Assembly (NCBI GenBank): GCA_022071955.1
Contig: JAJVIM010000018.1
Span: forward strand, 1-64,000
Origin: Anaerolineae bacterium
Lineage (GTDB): Bacteria; Chloroflexota; Anaerolineae; 4572-78; J111
Reading direction: 5' to 3'
DNA length: 64,000 nucleotides
This document shows positions 23,300 through 31,686 of this stretch, one piece after another (positions within the stretch are counted from its first letter, which is position 1; each line of letters begins with the position of its first letter). Position numbers and translations under genes: made by a program. The notes beneath the pieces are model-generated. The model was given only the letters and a program-made list of their open reading frames with translations, was not told where the DNA came from and ran no database searches.

Positions 23300-24919
23300 T
23301 CAGGCTTGATGAGATTTGGCGTCGCGGTAGGCTTTAGGCGTGTGGCCGGTTTCGCGCCGAAAGATGCGGTAAAAATGGGTGGCGTTGGGGTAGCCCACCG
23401 ACTCCGCAATGGCGGCAATGGTCATTGAGGTGGTGCGCAGCAGTTTTTTGGCGTGTTTTATGCGCAACGCCGACAGGTAGCTGGTGTAGCTCTGCCCGGT
23501 TCTTTCTTTGAGCAGGTAAGCCAGATGCGATTGGCTCAAGCCCACAGTTTTGGCCACATCATTCAGCGAAATATCCGGGTTTTGGTGGTTTTTGTGAATG
23601 TGTTCAATAGCCATCTGGATAGCGTCCGGGTTGGGGTGGGTGGCTTCAAATTCCACTGTGGCCAGCAGTTCGGTAAGGCTGTTGAGCGCCCAGGCGCGAA
23701 GCTGGGCCGGGCTGGGCGCAGAAAACAGCACGGCCATCTGGTGGTTGGAGAGGTGAAAAACGTCGGCGGCGGGCGCGCCAATTTCAATCATCGTTCTGGA
23801 AATAAGAGTCAGCAGTTCGGCCAGGTAGCTGTACAGAATTTGGGGGTCCTGCCGGTAATTGTACAGCAGGTTGTCAACAATTTCATTCATCAGCTCCAGG
23901 CAGATGTCTTCCTGTTTGAGCCGCACGTTTTCCAGCAGCTCCCGCTCCAGGGTGAGTGGGTAAACATAACTGCGGCGAGGGCTGTCGGGGTTGATGTCGG
24001 CAATGTGGATAACGCAGTTGCCGCCGATGGGGGCGTGGTGCTGGGCCAGCCGCGCTTCGGCGTAAGAAATGGCAATGTTTTCCAGGCTGTCGTAGCGCCG
24101 GCCAAAACCGGCGGTCACCGTAAAGTGAACCTGCCCGGCCACATTTTGCCTGATGACCTCAGCCAGCGCTTTTTGGCTGGTAACGGTTTCCCACTGCTGA
24201 TCGGTTGATAGAATAACGGCCAATTGCCCCAGTTGCCAGTAACCCACCAGCGCTTTGGCCGGTTGCTCCAGTGCCCGGTTGATCACTTCGATAATTTCGT
24301 CGCTGTGCTGCAACAGGATTTCTGGTTTGAGGCGTTTGACAATTTTGTTGTAATCGTCAATGGCAATAACCATCACCACCGGCGCGGCGATGGATTTGCC
24401 CAGTTGGCGCAGATTTTTTTTGAGCAGGGTTGGTTCCGGAGCCTGCCTGAAAATCAGGTCGTCAACCAGGCTGGCTTCGATGATGGGCAGAGCTTTTTTG
24501 AGTTGCTGGCGTGTTTCGTGGAAAATCTGCTGCTGGGTTCGTTCTTCATTAATCAGCGTCTGTATTTGCGAGATCACTTCGACAATTTTGTTGGGGCGGA
24601 CCGGCTTGAGCAGGTAGTCTACCGCGCCCAGTTTTAACGCTTCCTGCACGTAAGAAAACTCATCGTAGGCGGTGAGCATTACAATTTTGGCGGCGGGGTT
24701 GTCTTGCCGGATCAGCGACGTGGCTTGCAGGCCGTTCATACCCGGCATTTTGATGTCCATAAACACAATATCCGGCCGGTGTTCCTGCGCCAGCCGAACT
24801 GCCTCTTCGCCGTTGTCAGCTTCGATAATGGGGGTAATGTTCAAATGTTCACGAGTAACAATTTTGGCAATTGTGCTGCGAATGATCGCTGTGTCGTCAA
24901 CAACCAGTAAACCGGGCAT
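23300..24919 (-). CDS. YesN-type response regulator with AraC DNA-binding domain
   Basis: 539 aa. N-terminal receiver domain (LLVVDDTAIIR, phospho-acceptor D55 in IVFMDIKMPG, K105 in LLKPVRPNK), a long middle region of the kind found in YesN proteins, and a C-terminal AraC helix-turn-helix pair (ISLNDVAKTVGLSQSHLAYL, then IAAIAESVGYPNATHFYRIF). It likely activates the pdu and alcohol dehydrogenase promoters when phosphorylated by the adjacent PocR-domain kinase. The kinase stop is 18 bases upstream. Confidence 0.93.
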   Translation of the reverse strand: MPGLLVVDDTAIIRSTIAKIVTREHLNITPIIEADNGEEAVRLAQEHRPDIVFMDIKMPGMNGLQATSLIRQDNPAAKIVMLTAYDEFSYVQEALKLGAVDYLLKPVRPNKIVEVISQIQTLINEERTQQQIFHETRQQLKKALPIIEASLVDDLIFRQAPEPTLLKKNLRQLGKSIAAPVVMVIAIDDYNKIVKRLKPEILLQHSDEIIEVINRALEQPAKALVGYWQLGQLAVILSTDQQWETVTSQKALAEVIRQNVAGQVHFTVTAGFGRRYDSLENIAISYAEARLAQHHAPIGGNCVIHIADINPDSPRRSYVYPLTLERELLENVRLKQEDICLELMNEIVDNLLYNYRQDPQILYSYLAELLTLISRTMIEIGAPAADVFHLSNHQMAVLFSAPSPAQLRAWALNSLTELLATVEFEATHPNPDAIQMAIEHIHKNHQNPDISLNDVAKTVGLSQSHLAYLLKERTGQSYTSYLSALRIKHAKKLLRTTSMTIAAIAESVGYPNATHFYRIFRRETGHTPKAYRDAKSHQA

Positions 24920-24937
24920 CTTTGCTGTGCCTTACCG

Positions 24938-26176
24938 TTAACGGCTCTTTTTTTCAAGCGGAATGTTCAACTCAATCCGGGTGCCTTTGTTCAATTCGCT
25001 GTCAATCTGGTAAAAAAATTGATTGCCGTACTCGGTGGTCAGGCGGCGAATAACGTTTTGCAGGCCGATGGACGTGTGGCCGTTTGGCTCCGGAAATTTA
25101 CCGGCCTTGAGCGCGGCGGCGTATGCCGGTTCCATCCCGGCGCCATCATCGGAGATAAGCAGCCGCAAGATGTTGTCAATTTTCCGACCGCTGATTTCAA
25201 CCCGAACAGGCCGGGTCAGCGGTTCGACGGCGTGATTGATGGCGTTTTCAACCAGCGGTTGCAAAATCATGCAGGGAATATAAATGGTGCGCAGGCTGGA
25301 ATCAACATCAATGTGTACCTGCAACCTTGAGCCAAAACGCAGCTTTTGAATGGCCATGTAGCGCTCAATCATTTCCAGTTCTTCGCTGAGGGGGACGGCG
25401 CGAGCTACGTTGCGCAGGCTGTAGCGCAGCAGATCGCTCAGGTTGTAGGCTATTTCTTCGGTTTGGGGCGCATCTTCGGCAATGGCGGTATAGCCCACCA
25501 GGGTTAGCGCGTTAAATAGAAAATGAGGGTTTACCTGGGCTTCCAGCGCCCGGAGTTGCGCGCTTTGCAAAGCGGCTTGCAGTTTGGCTTTTTCTTTGAG
25601 TTCCGCCAGCAGTTTGGATTTGGCCAGGTTGGCCACACCCATTTCTGTAATGTGGTTGGCCATTACAAACAGCATTTCCACCACCGCGCCGAGCCGTTCG
25701 CGGGGGATGGCCGGTATAATCTCGGCCAGCTCTCTGATTTCCGCCTCCGGGATGCCCAACGGCAGGTTGCGTTCAACAATGCCTTCAATAAATTTTTCCC
25801 GCTCTTCGGCAAAAACTACCTGGCCGCATAAAATGCCGCCCAGATATTCGTTTTCAATGATAATGGGTGCGGCCACGTCCATCAGGCCGCCGTAGCACAC
25901 ATAGGTTTGCGGTTCGCCTTCGGTGTAGGCTTTGAGGCTGCCGTTGGCATCGCAGGCCATACAGCGGTTCAACCCCGGCCGGGTAGAACGAATGCGCATA
26001 CAAATCGGTTGGAAATTACTTTCCCGGGTAATGGGGTGGCCCTGGCGGTCTACCGTTACGGCGGCAACGCCCATCGCCTTGGCAAAGGCATCCTGTAGCC
26101 GCTGGAGAATGGGAATATTGACCACGTGCTCAATGCTTAACCCTTTGATCGCCGATTGCACCAGTTGTTGTTCCAT
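24938..26176 (-). CDS. PocR-domain sensor histidine kinase (LytS-type)
   Basis: 412 aa from the ATG at 26176. The open frame continues to 26281, but that part covers a terminator hairpin. Residues about 12-185 form a PocR sensor domain with Cys59, 72, 75, 94 and 117 (RCMACDANG, YVCYGGLMD), known in propanediol regulators. No transmembrane segment is seen, so sensing is cytoplasmic. The kinase part has the His_kinase box QVNPHFLFNAL (H218) and a HATPase domain with ISDDGAGM. It likely senses propanediol or a related metabolite and phosphorylates the next gene's product. Confidence 0.92.
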   Translation of the reverse strand: MEQQLVQSAIKGLSIEHVVNIPILQRLQDAFAKAMGVAAVTVDRQGHPITRESNFQPICMRIRSTRPGLNRCMACDANGSLKAYTEGEPQTYVCYGGLMDVAAPIIIENEYLGGILCGQVVFAEEREKFIEGIVERNLPLGIPEAEIRELAEIIPAIPRERLGAVVEMLFVMANHITEMGVANLAKSKLLAELKEKAKLQAALQSAQLRALEAQVNPHFLFNALTLVGYTAIAEDAPQTEEIAYNLSDLLRYSLRNVARAVPLSEELEMIERYMAIQKLRFGSRLQVHIDVDSSLRTIYIPCMILQPLVENAINHAVEPLTRPVRVEISGRKIDNILRLLISDDGAGMEPAYAAALKAGKFPEPNGHTSIGLQNVIRRLTTEYGNQFFYQIDSELNKGTRIELNIPLEKKSR

Positions 26177-26218
26177 AACCCAGACCCTTTGGTTTTGAGT
26201 GTTGAGTTGCTGAAAATC

Positions 26219-26251
26219 AAAAAAGGGACAACTCAAAGCGGTTGTCCCTTT
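26219..26251 (-). terminator. Rho-independent terminator in the PocR-kinase leader
   Basis: On the minus strand AAAGGGACAACC...GTTGTCCCTTT is followed by six T (stem about 26223-26251, T run 26219-26224). It lies between the B12 riboswitch and the kinase start codon, the position of a switchable terminator. Confidence 0.85.
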
Positions 26252-26349
26252 CCACGAAGGTCCAATACAATCTGCGGGCAATGCAGGGGGTCTGGCTCAA
26301 TCAGACAGCAGGTTTAATAACCGGGTAATTTTTTTGACGGTTGTTAAAT

Positions 26350-26485
26350 AAAACGATGATTTGGTGGAGAGCGTCTGATATTACAGTTGCGGGACAGCGC
26401 CGGAATCCTTGCCTGAACAAGTCACCGATCTTCACCCTGAGTGGATAAATTTTGCCCGTCACCATAGTGTATTCATTTTGCGGCA
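26350..26485 (-). promoter_or_regulatory. Cobalamin riboswitch controlling PocR kinase, regulator and eutJ
   Basis: On the minus strand the core GGCGCTGTCCCGCAACTGTAA (about 26380-26402) is identical to the first riboswitch. It is preceded by GATCGGTGAC and an AGGGTGAAG element, and followed by GACGCTCTCCACC as the 3' side. The terminator at 26219-26251 is about 100 bases downstream in the same orientation as the kinase gene. Whether B12 turns the operon on or off cannot be read from sequence alone. Ends are approximate. Confidence 0.82.
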
Positions 26486-26526
26486 AAAGAAAAATTTGCG
26501 CGGCAAAACCAACCCGCACCAATAGT

Positions 26527-26556
26527 TTGAGCTTGTCGGCAACGGTGTGCTACAAT
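26527..26556 (+). promoter_or_regulatory. Promoter for the MerB-like gene pair
   Basis: TTGAGC (26527-26532), 18-bp spacer, TACAAT (26551-26556), about 85 bases before the ATG at 26642. Confidence 0.5.
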
Positions 26557-26641
26557 ACATCGCGAGTAGCGAATTGCGAATAAACAGAACACGCAACACG
26601 GCCGGCCAACTCACCCAACTTAATTTCACGGGAGGAACCTC

Positions 26642-26914
26642 ATGACCGCTTTACCCTTTGAATTTGATATTCTTGAATCGCAGGTGGATGGCGTGCCGGC
26701 CGAGGTTCAGCCGGCTTTTCAATATGGATTGGCGCTGCTGCTGGTTGAACTGGACCGGCTCACAGACGTATCTGTCGCCGGGGCAGATGTGGCTCGTTTT
26801 CGCACGCCGGAGGGCAGCGAGTTTGAGCTGCCCAATCCGCACCTGTCGCCGGCGCAAACCAGCATGACGGTGGAGCATTTGCGCTGGCTGCTGGTTGGCC
26901 GGGGGTTGATTTGA
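26642..26914 (+). CDS. Hypothetical protein preceding the MerB-like gene
   Basis: 90 aa, acidic, no cysteine or histidine cluster beyond single residues, and no membrane segment. Start ATG has GGGAGG upstream at seven-base spacing. The next gene begins one base after its stop codon, so the two are translationally coupled and probably act together. It has a leucine-rich middle part (LALLLVELDRL) and a PNPHLSPAQTSMTVEHLRWLL end. I do not recognise the family. Confidence 0.75.
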   Translation: MTALPFEFDILESQVDGVPAEVQPAFQYGLALLLVELDRLTDVSVAGADVARFRTPEGSEFELPNPHLSPAQTSMTVEHLRWLLVGRGLI

Positions 26915-26915
26915 G

Positions 26916-27581
26916 ATGGATGTTCAAACCGGGCTCAAACAACTCAACCAATTGCTGCCGCTGGCCGGCCGGCAGGCGGCTCTGCCGGCTCCGCTGGCCG
27001 AAGTGCATCGGGCTGTTTTACGCACCTGGATTGACCACGGTCGCCCGCCGCAGCTAGCGGAGCTGGCGCGGCGCTGGCCCAATTTGCCGCTGAGCGCGGC
27101 GCTGGCGCTGCTGGCCGCCGACGACCTGCTGGTGCTCTCCCCGGGCGGTGAGCAGATAGCGGGCGCTTACCCGCTCACACTGGAAGAAACGCCCCACCGG
27201 CTGCGAGCCAACGGCCACACGCTGCGGGCCATGTGCGCCCTCGACGCGCTGGCGGTTGGCCCGCTGTTTGGCCTGCCGGTAGAGATTGAGTCAATATGCC
27301 GCGTCACCGGCGCCCCTATTTTTCTGCGGCAGGATGGGGTAACGCTGCTGGCTGCAGAACCCTCGGGGGATATTCGGGTGGGTATTCACTGGCAGCCGCC
27401 CCAAAGCTGCGCGGCGCACAGCCTGTGCCGCGAAATGGTCTTTTTGGTTGATGCCGCGGCGGCGGCCGAGTGGCAGGCTATCGCCCCGGATCAGCGGGAT
27501 GGCTTCAGCCTGGCAGCCGCCATCGAGTTGGGCGCGGCCTTTTTTGCGCCGCTGCTGGCTTACCCCGTATTGCAGGTATGA
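26916..27581 (+). CDS. Alkylmercury lyase (MerB)-like protein
   Basis: 221 aa. An N-terminal winged-helix-like part (residues about 25-75) precedes a core with AMCALDALAV (C107 and D110), matching the Cys-x-x-Asp of organomercury lyase, and SCAAHSLCREMVFLVD (C165, C171), one of which could be the second catalytic cysteine. No mercuric reductase, MerR or MerT gene is nearby. It may therefore act on another organometal or thiol substrate, or be a MerB homologue with altered function. Overall family assignment is good; activity is inferred. Confidence 0.75.
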   Translation: MDVQTGLKQLNQLLPLAGRQAALPAPLAEVHRAVLRTWIDHGRPPQLAELARRWPNLPLSAALALLAADDLLVLSPGGEQIAGAYPLTLEETPHRLRANGHTLRAMCALDALAVGPLFGLPVEIESICRVTGAPIFLRQDGVTLLAAEPSGDIRVGIHWQPPQSCAAHSLCREMVFLVDAAAAAEWQAIAPDQRDGFSLAAAIELGAAFFAPLLAYPVLQV

Positions 27582-27636
27582 AGCGCTCGCCTGATTCGCC
27601 GGCTCGCTTATTTGCTGACTCTGAAAGGAGGTTGAT

Positions 27637-28053
27637 ATGGCCGAGTTAAAAACACAACCCACTGATCAGAATGTTGCAGCTTTTCTGAACAGTATCGCCG
27701 ACGATAAAAAGCGGCAGGATTGCCTCGCCATTCTGGGGTTGATGGAACAGGTGATGGGCGCGCCGCCGCAAATGTGGGGCGACAGCATTGTCGGCTTTGG
27801 CAGTTATCACTATAAATACGCCAGCGGCCGCGAGGGTGACTGGTTTTTGACCGGCTTTTCGCCGCGCAAGCAAAATATCACGCTTTATATTATGGCCGGG
27901 TTTGACCAGTACGACGCGCTGTTAAAAAAGCTGGGCAAATTTAAAACCGGCAAATCTTGCCTGTACATCAAAAAACTTGAGGATATAGACCTGCCCACGC
28001 TGCGTGACCTGGTTAAGCAATCGGCCGAGCACGTGGCCCGGACCAATTCATAA
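27637..28053 (+). CDS. DUF1801 family protein
   Basis: 138 aa, matching the DUF1801 pattern: AFLNSIADDKKRQDCLAILG, MWGDSIVGFGSYHYKY, WFLTGFSPRKQNITLYIM and a closing KKLEDIDLPTLRDLVKQS. The family is small and cytoplasmic with no established biochemical role. An excellent ribosome site (AAAGGAGG) lies six to seven bases before the ATG. It stands alone between the MerB-like gene and the methyltransferase. Confidence 0.88.
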   Translation: MAELKTQPTDQNVAAFLNSIADDKKRQDCLAILGLMEQVMGAPPQMWGDSIVGFGSYHYKYASGREGDWFLTGFSPRKQNITLYIMAGFDQYDALLKKLGKFKTGKSCLYIKKLEDIDLPTLRDLVKQSAEHVARTNS

Positions 28054-28155
28054 CGATTGCTCCTGTAAAAATAAACGAATCTGCGAATGAGCAAATCTGC
28101 GAAAACGTAGGTTGGGCTTGTAGCCCAATTGAGGACTTTAGGAAGCAAAAACAAA

Positions 28156-28221
28156 TTATAACTCAGTTATAATCTGATTATAACTCAGTCATAATTGCTT
28201 TATAACAGTGTCATAAATTTT
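28156..28221. repeat. Three 22-bp tandem repeats containing TATAAC-type dyads
   Basis: Units at 28156-28177, 28178-28199 and 28200-28221. The first is TTATAACTCAGTTATAAT-like, with the dyad TATAAC-TCA-GTTATA; later copies diverge. The period is two helical turns, so a regulator could sit on one DNA face. Located about 100 bases before the methyltransferase gene. Confidence 0.65.
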
Positions 28222-28319
28222 TCTTGCTTTAGGTTCAATACTTTGTCTCGCTCTCTGGGGACGGGCTGCCGCAGTTGTGCTGCGGCGCGGCCGGGTTGCC
28301 GGGCGGATAGGAAGGTTAA

Positions 28320-29027
28320 ATGATCTGGTTGGCGTTGATTTTGGCGGTTGGCCTTGCCGGCGCGCTGGCTTACTGGCAGCTCATCATTGCCGAAGGCGCG
28401 TATCTGGGCGCGCCGCTGGTGGCGCTGCTGTACGATTGGACCGCCGAAAAGTACAACAGCATCAAAGAATTTAACGATGACGACGAGGATTATTGCCTGG
28501 GCCGGCCGCTGGCAACCCGGCTCGATGGCGGGGCAGGGGTCACAATTCTGGATGTGGCCACCGGCACCGGGCGCATTCCGCTGGTGATGCTGCGCCAGCC
28601 AGATTTCCACGGGCGAGTCATCGGCGTGGACCGGGCCTGGAAAATGCTGACCGTGGCCCGGCGCGATACCGCGCACCTGGGTGAGCGGGTCAGTTTTATT
28701 CAGGCCGATGTGATGGCCCTGCCGTTTGCCAGCAACAGGTTGCCGGTCGTCACCTGCATGGAGGCGCTGGAGTTTTTGCCCAATCCCCAAAGCGGGCTGG
28801 CCGAACTGGTGCGGGTGTTACAGGCGGCCGGCAAAAAAAATCCCGGCCGGGGCTGGCTGTTAACCACCAACCGCGTCGGCTGGGAAGCAAAATTGATGCC
28901 GGGCAAAACCTGGAGCCGCGAGCAACTGGAGCGGATTTTGGGCCGCATGCCGCTGGCGTTAATCAGTATCCAGGTATGGCAGGATATTTACGATCAGGTT
29001 TGGGCGCAAAAAATCGCCCCTAACTGA
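28320..29027 (+). CDS. SAM-dependent methyltransferase, membrane-anchored
   Basis: 235 aa. Residues 1-24 form a hydrophobic N-terminal anchor (MIWLALILAVGLAGALAYW). A class I methyltransferase fold follows, with motif I ILDVATGTGRIPLVML, the acidic loop VIGVDRAWKML and motif IV-like FASNRLPVVTCMEALEFLPN. The substrate is unknown; proteins of this type in Chloroflexota often belong to the UbiE/Methyltransf_11 group. GGAAGG lies upstream. Its stop overlaps the convergent membrane-protein gene by eight bases. Confidence 0.85.
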   Translation: MIWLALILAVGLAGALAYWQLIIAEGAYLGAPLVALLYDWTAEKYNSIKEFNDDDEDYCLGRPLATRLDGGAGVTILDVATGTGRIPLVMLRQPDFHGRVIGVDRAWKMLTVARRDTAHLGERVSFIQADVMALPFASNRLPVVTCMEALEFLPNPQSGLAELVRVLQAAGKKNPGRGWLLTTNRVGWEAKLMPGKTWSREQLERILGRMPLALISIQVWQDIYDQVWAQKIAPN

Positions 29028-29427
29028 TTGAGCCGAACAATCCCCCCACAATGCGCAGCGCCACAAAAATCAGCACAAACGCCACAATCAGCCCGATGGC
29101 AGCCCACTTGAATTTGCTATTGTCAGCGGCGGCTCGTTTGGCCCGGGCCGCGGCAAATTCCACACCGCTCACGGCCAGCAAGGCTACCACCACATGCTCG
29201 CCGGTAAAGCGCATATTGGTCCAAAATTGCAGCAAAATGTAGAGCAGCAGCCCCAGCACCACCTGAATATTAACCACAACGCGCAGCGCCGACAGCAGCC
29301 GGCCATCGAGGCGGGTCCAGCGGGCTTTGCCCAGCCAGCCCACCAGCATTTTCACCAGCGTGATAACCAGCATAATCAGCACAATGTAACGCCAGCCCGA
29401 ATGGGCCATCAATACAAAATCAGCCAT
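29020..29427 (-). CDS. Small four-span membrane protein, unknown function
   Basis: 135 aa with about four hydrophobic segments (residues about 12-32, 45-68, 74-92 and 107-130). It begins FVLMAHSGWRYIVLIMLVIT; the HSGWRYIV motif is seen in small conserved membrane proteins of Bacteroidetes and Chloroflexi, perhaps cytochrome-b561-like, but I cannot assign a role. AGAGGA precedes the ATG. Upstream are dispersed TCAGGA and CGTAAATC repeats (29450-29520). Confidence 0.75.
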   Translation of the reverse strand: MADFVLMAHSGWRYIVLIMLVITLVKMLVGWLGKARWTRLDGRLLSALRVVVNIQVVLGLLLYILLQFWTNMRFTGEHVVVALLAVSGVEFAAARAKRAAADNSKFKWAAIGLIVAFVLIFVALRIVGGLFGSIS

Positions 29428-29570
29428 TTTGTCCTCTCTCGAAAACAGGATTCAGGAGTCAGGAGTAGGGGTAGCGAATAGCGAATGTCGTAAATCCAAA
29501 ATCGTAAATCGTCTTGTGGGATTTTTCTCAAGGTGAGGTATTGTAGCACCGGCCCGCCGCCACGACAAAC

Positions 29571-31622
29571 TTACCCGCCGTCCTGTTTGGGGTACACCCA
29601 CTCGTCAAACAACGGTGTCAGATCGCACTGGCAATGTTCCTCGGCCAGCGTTTTGAAGCCGGCGCCGGTAGCGATGCCCCACTGGTTGTGGCGATAGTAA
29701 TCGCGCAGAAATCCGGCAAACGTGTCCGCCCCCATCTCCCCGGCCAGCGCCTCAACAAACAGCGGCCCGCGGCCGTAAACAATGGCCCCGTACTCCTGCG
29801 GTGTGTAATCGCGCACGGGCAGGCCAATGGGAATATCCTCGCTGTTGACCCGCTGCCAGCGCCGCTCCAACGATTGGCGGAAGCCGGTTTCGCCGGCGTT
29901 GCCCTGTGTTTGGGCAAAATAGAGCAGCGTGGCGTACTGGGCCAGCGCCTCGTCCAGCCACGGCTCATCAACCTGATCGTTGCCAACCACGCTGTAAAAC
30001 CACTGGTGCGCGGCTTCGTGGGCCACCACACTTTCACGCAGCACGCCCGGCAAATCGGAGTTGTCGCGGTACAGGTCCATTAAAATGGCGACAATGCCGG
30101 GATATTCCACCCCCAGCGCCGAGGTGTTGGTGCTGACCACATCAAACTCGCTGAAGGGGTAGGGGCCAAACTGCTGGTTAAAAATCTCCAGCGAGCGCAC
30201 GGCGTCGGCCAGGATTCGCTCGTTGCCGGCGGCCAACTCGGCCGGGGCGAAACTGCGCACGGTGGTGTCGCCGATGGTCTGGCTGGCGGCGGCAAAACGG
30301 CTGCTGGCGGCAATGTAAAAATCGCGCACCGGCCCGGCGGCAAACGTAACGGTCTGCTGCTCGCCCGCGGCGGCGCGCTCAATTTCTATCCCGGAAGTGA
30401 CCAGCGTAGCGCTGAGCGGCGCGGTCACGCGCACCCGGTAAAAACTGCTGTCGGCGTAAATTACGTCGCCGATGCTGGGCGCAATTTCCACGTTCCAGCC
30501 TTCGTCATCAAACACGGGGATCATGGGATAAAAATGGGCCAGCGCCAGCACGCCATCGAGATAGGCAAAGGTTCCATAGTTGCCGCCTTCCGCGGCGGGC
30601 ACGGTCACGGCAAAATCCAGAGCGATGACTGCCTGCCCGCCCGGCTGCAGCGGCGCACCGAGCGGCAGGCGCAGGGCGCTGTTGTTCAGTTCGAGCTGCG
30701 GGCTGGCCGGCTGGCCGTTGACGGTAACGTTTGAAACCGATGACTCGCCATCGGCCAGATTGGGAAACAGGCGAAAGTAGATGTCGGTGAGCGGCGCGCT
30801 TTCCTGGTTGGTGTAGCGCACTTCCTGCCGGCCGGTGAGGGTGAGCAGATCGGCGCCAATGGTCAGGTCGATATGGTAGACGCTCGCGCCGGGCAGTTCA
30901 TCGAGCGCGGGCTGCTCGGCGGGAATCAGCCCGGCTTTAAAGTCGGCCCGGTCGTCCCAACTCACGTTAAACAGGGCGGGCGGGGGCAGCGCCGCCGAAC
31001 CCTGCGCAGCCGAGGGCGTGAGCACCAGCTCAAAAGTGCCGTCGGTTTGGCCGGGGCCGGGGTAATATTGGGTCACCAGCGTTTCAAAACCGGGCGCGGA
31101 TACCCGCAGGTGAATGTGCGGCGGCCGGCCGGAATAGGGCGGCGGGAAGTCGCTTTCAAATTGATACGCGCCGTCCGCGCCAGCTACTACCGTAGCGCGA
31201 TAGGCGTCGCTGTAGTTGCCATCCGGCCCGGCCAGCCAAAGTTCAATCTGCGCGCCGGGCAGCGGGGCGCAGCCATTGGCCGAGCGAACTACCCCGTGCA
31301 GCATGTGGCCCTGGCCCACGCTGGTGCGTTCCGGTGCGCCGGGCACGTAAAACGGTCCTAACTGGTCCGGCGGTGTGGGCGAACAGGTTGCCGGTTCTGC
31401 GGGGGCCGGCGTGGGCGGCGGCGCGGCGGTGGCGACAGCGGCCGGTTGTGACGGCGCGGTTGCGGGCGGCGCGGCGGTGGGTGGGGCCACCGTGGGAGCG
31501 CTGGCCACGGCTGCGGTGGGCGGCGGGGGAAGGGTGTCGGTCGGTGCGGGCGGCGCACTCTGCGCGGCACAGCCGGCCAGTAAAATTGCAAAAACAGTGA
31601 TCAGCAAGCCGGTAATTTTCAT
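29571..31622 (-). CDS. Lipoprotein: intradiol-dioxygenase-like domain fused to M1 metallopeptidase
   Basis: 683 aa. Signal peptide with lipobox LLAGC (Cys18), then about 60 residues of Pro/Ala/Thr linker. Residues about 85-205 resemble an intradiol ring-cleavage dioxygenase barrel (DQLGPFYVPGAPERT; Tyr in DGNYSDAYR; RPPHIHLRV with two histidines). Residues about 215-683 form an M1 peptidase with zinc ligands H535 and H539 (HEAAHQW) and E558 (WLDEALAQYA). It would act outside the membrane. The fusion is unusual, and the dioxygenase part may be a binding module. No partner gene is close. Confidence 0.87.
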   Translation of the reverse strand: MKITGLLITVFAILLAGCAAQSAPPAPTDTLPPPPTAAVASAPTVAPPTAAPPATAPSQPAAVATAAPPPTPAPAEPATCSPTPPDQLGPFYVPGAPERTSVGQGHMLHGVVRSANGCAPLPGAQIELWLAGPDGNYSDAYRATVVAGADGAYQFESDFPPPYSGRPPHIHLRVSAPGFETLVTQYYPGPGQTDGTFELVLTPSAAQGSAALPPPALFNVSWDDRADFKAGLIPAEQPALDELPGASVYHIDLTIGADLLTLTGRQEVRYTNQESAPLTDIYFRLFPNLADGESSVSNVTVNGQPASPQLELNNSALRLPLGAPLQPGGQAVIALDFAVTVPAAEGGNYGTFAYLDGVLALAHFYPMIPVFDDEGWNVEIAPSIGDVIYADSSFYRVRVTAPLSATLVTSGIEIERAAAGEQQTVTFAAGPVRDFYIAASSRFAAASQTIGDTTVRSFAPAELAAGNERILADAVRSLEIFNQQFGPYPFSEFDVVSTNTSALGVEYPGIVAILMDLYRDNSDLPGVLRESVVAHEAAHQWFYSVVGNDQVDEPWLDEALAQYATLLYFAQTQGNAGETGFRQSLERRWQRVNSEDIPIGLPVRDYTPQEYGAIVYGRGPLFVEALAGEMGADTFAGFLRDYYRHNQWGIATGAGFKTLAEEHCQCDLTPLFDEWVYPKQDGG

Positions 31623-31686
31623 GGAACTATCCTGCCAGAGAGTCTGTGGTCAGTGTGCCACAGGCAGATTAAGTGCGGCTTAACGG

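Noticed and set aside
28156..28221. Possible short CRISPR array
   Set aside because: The three 22-bp units are directly adjacent with no spacers, and no cas gene is in the window.
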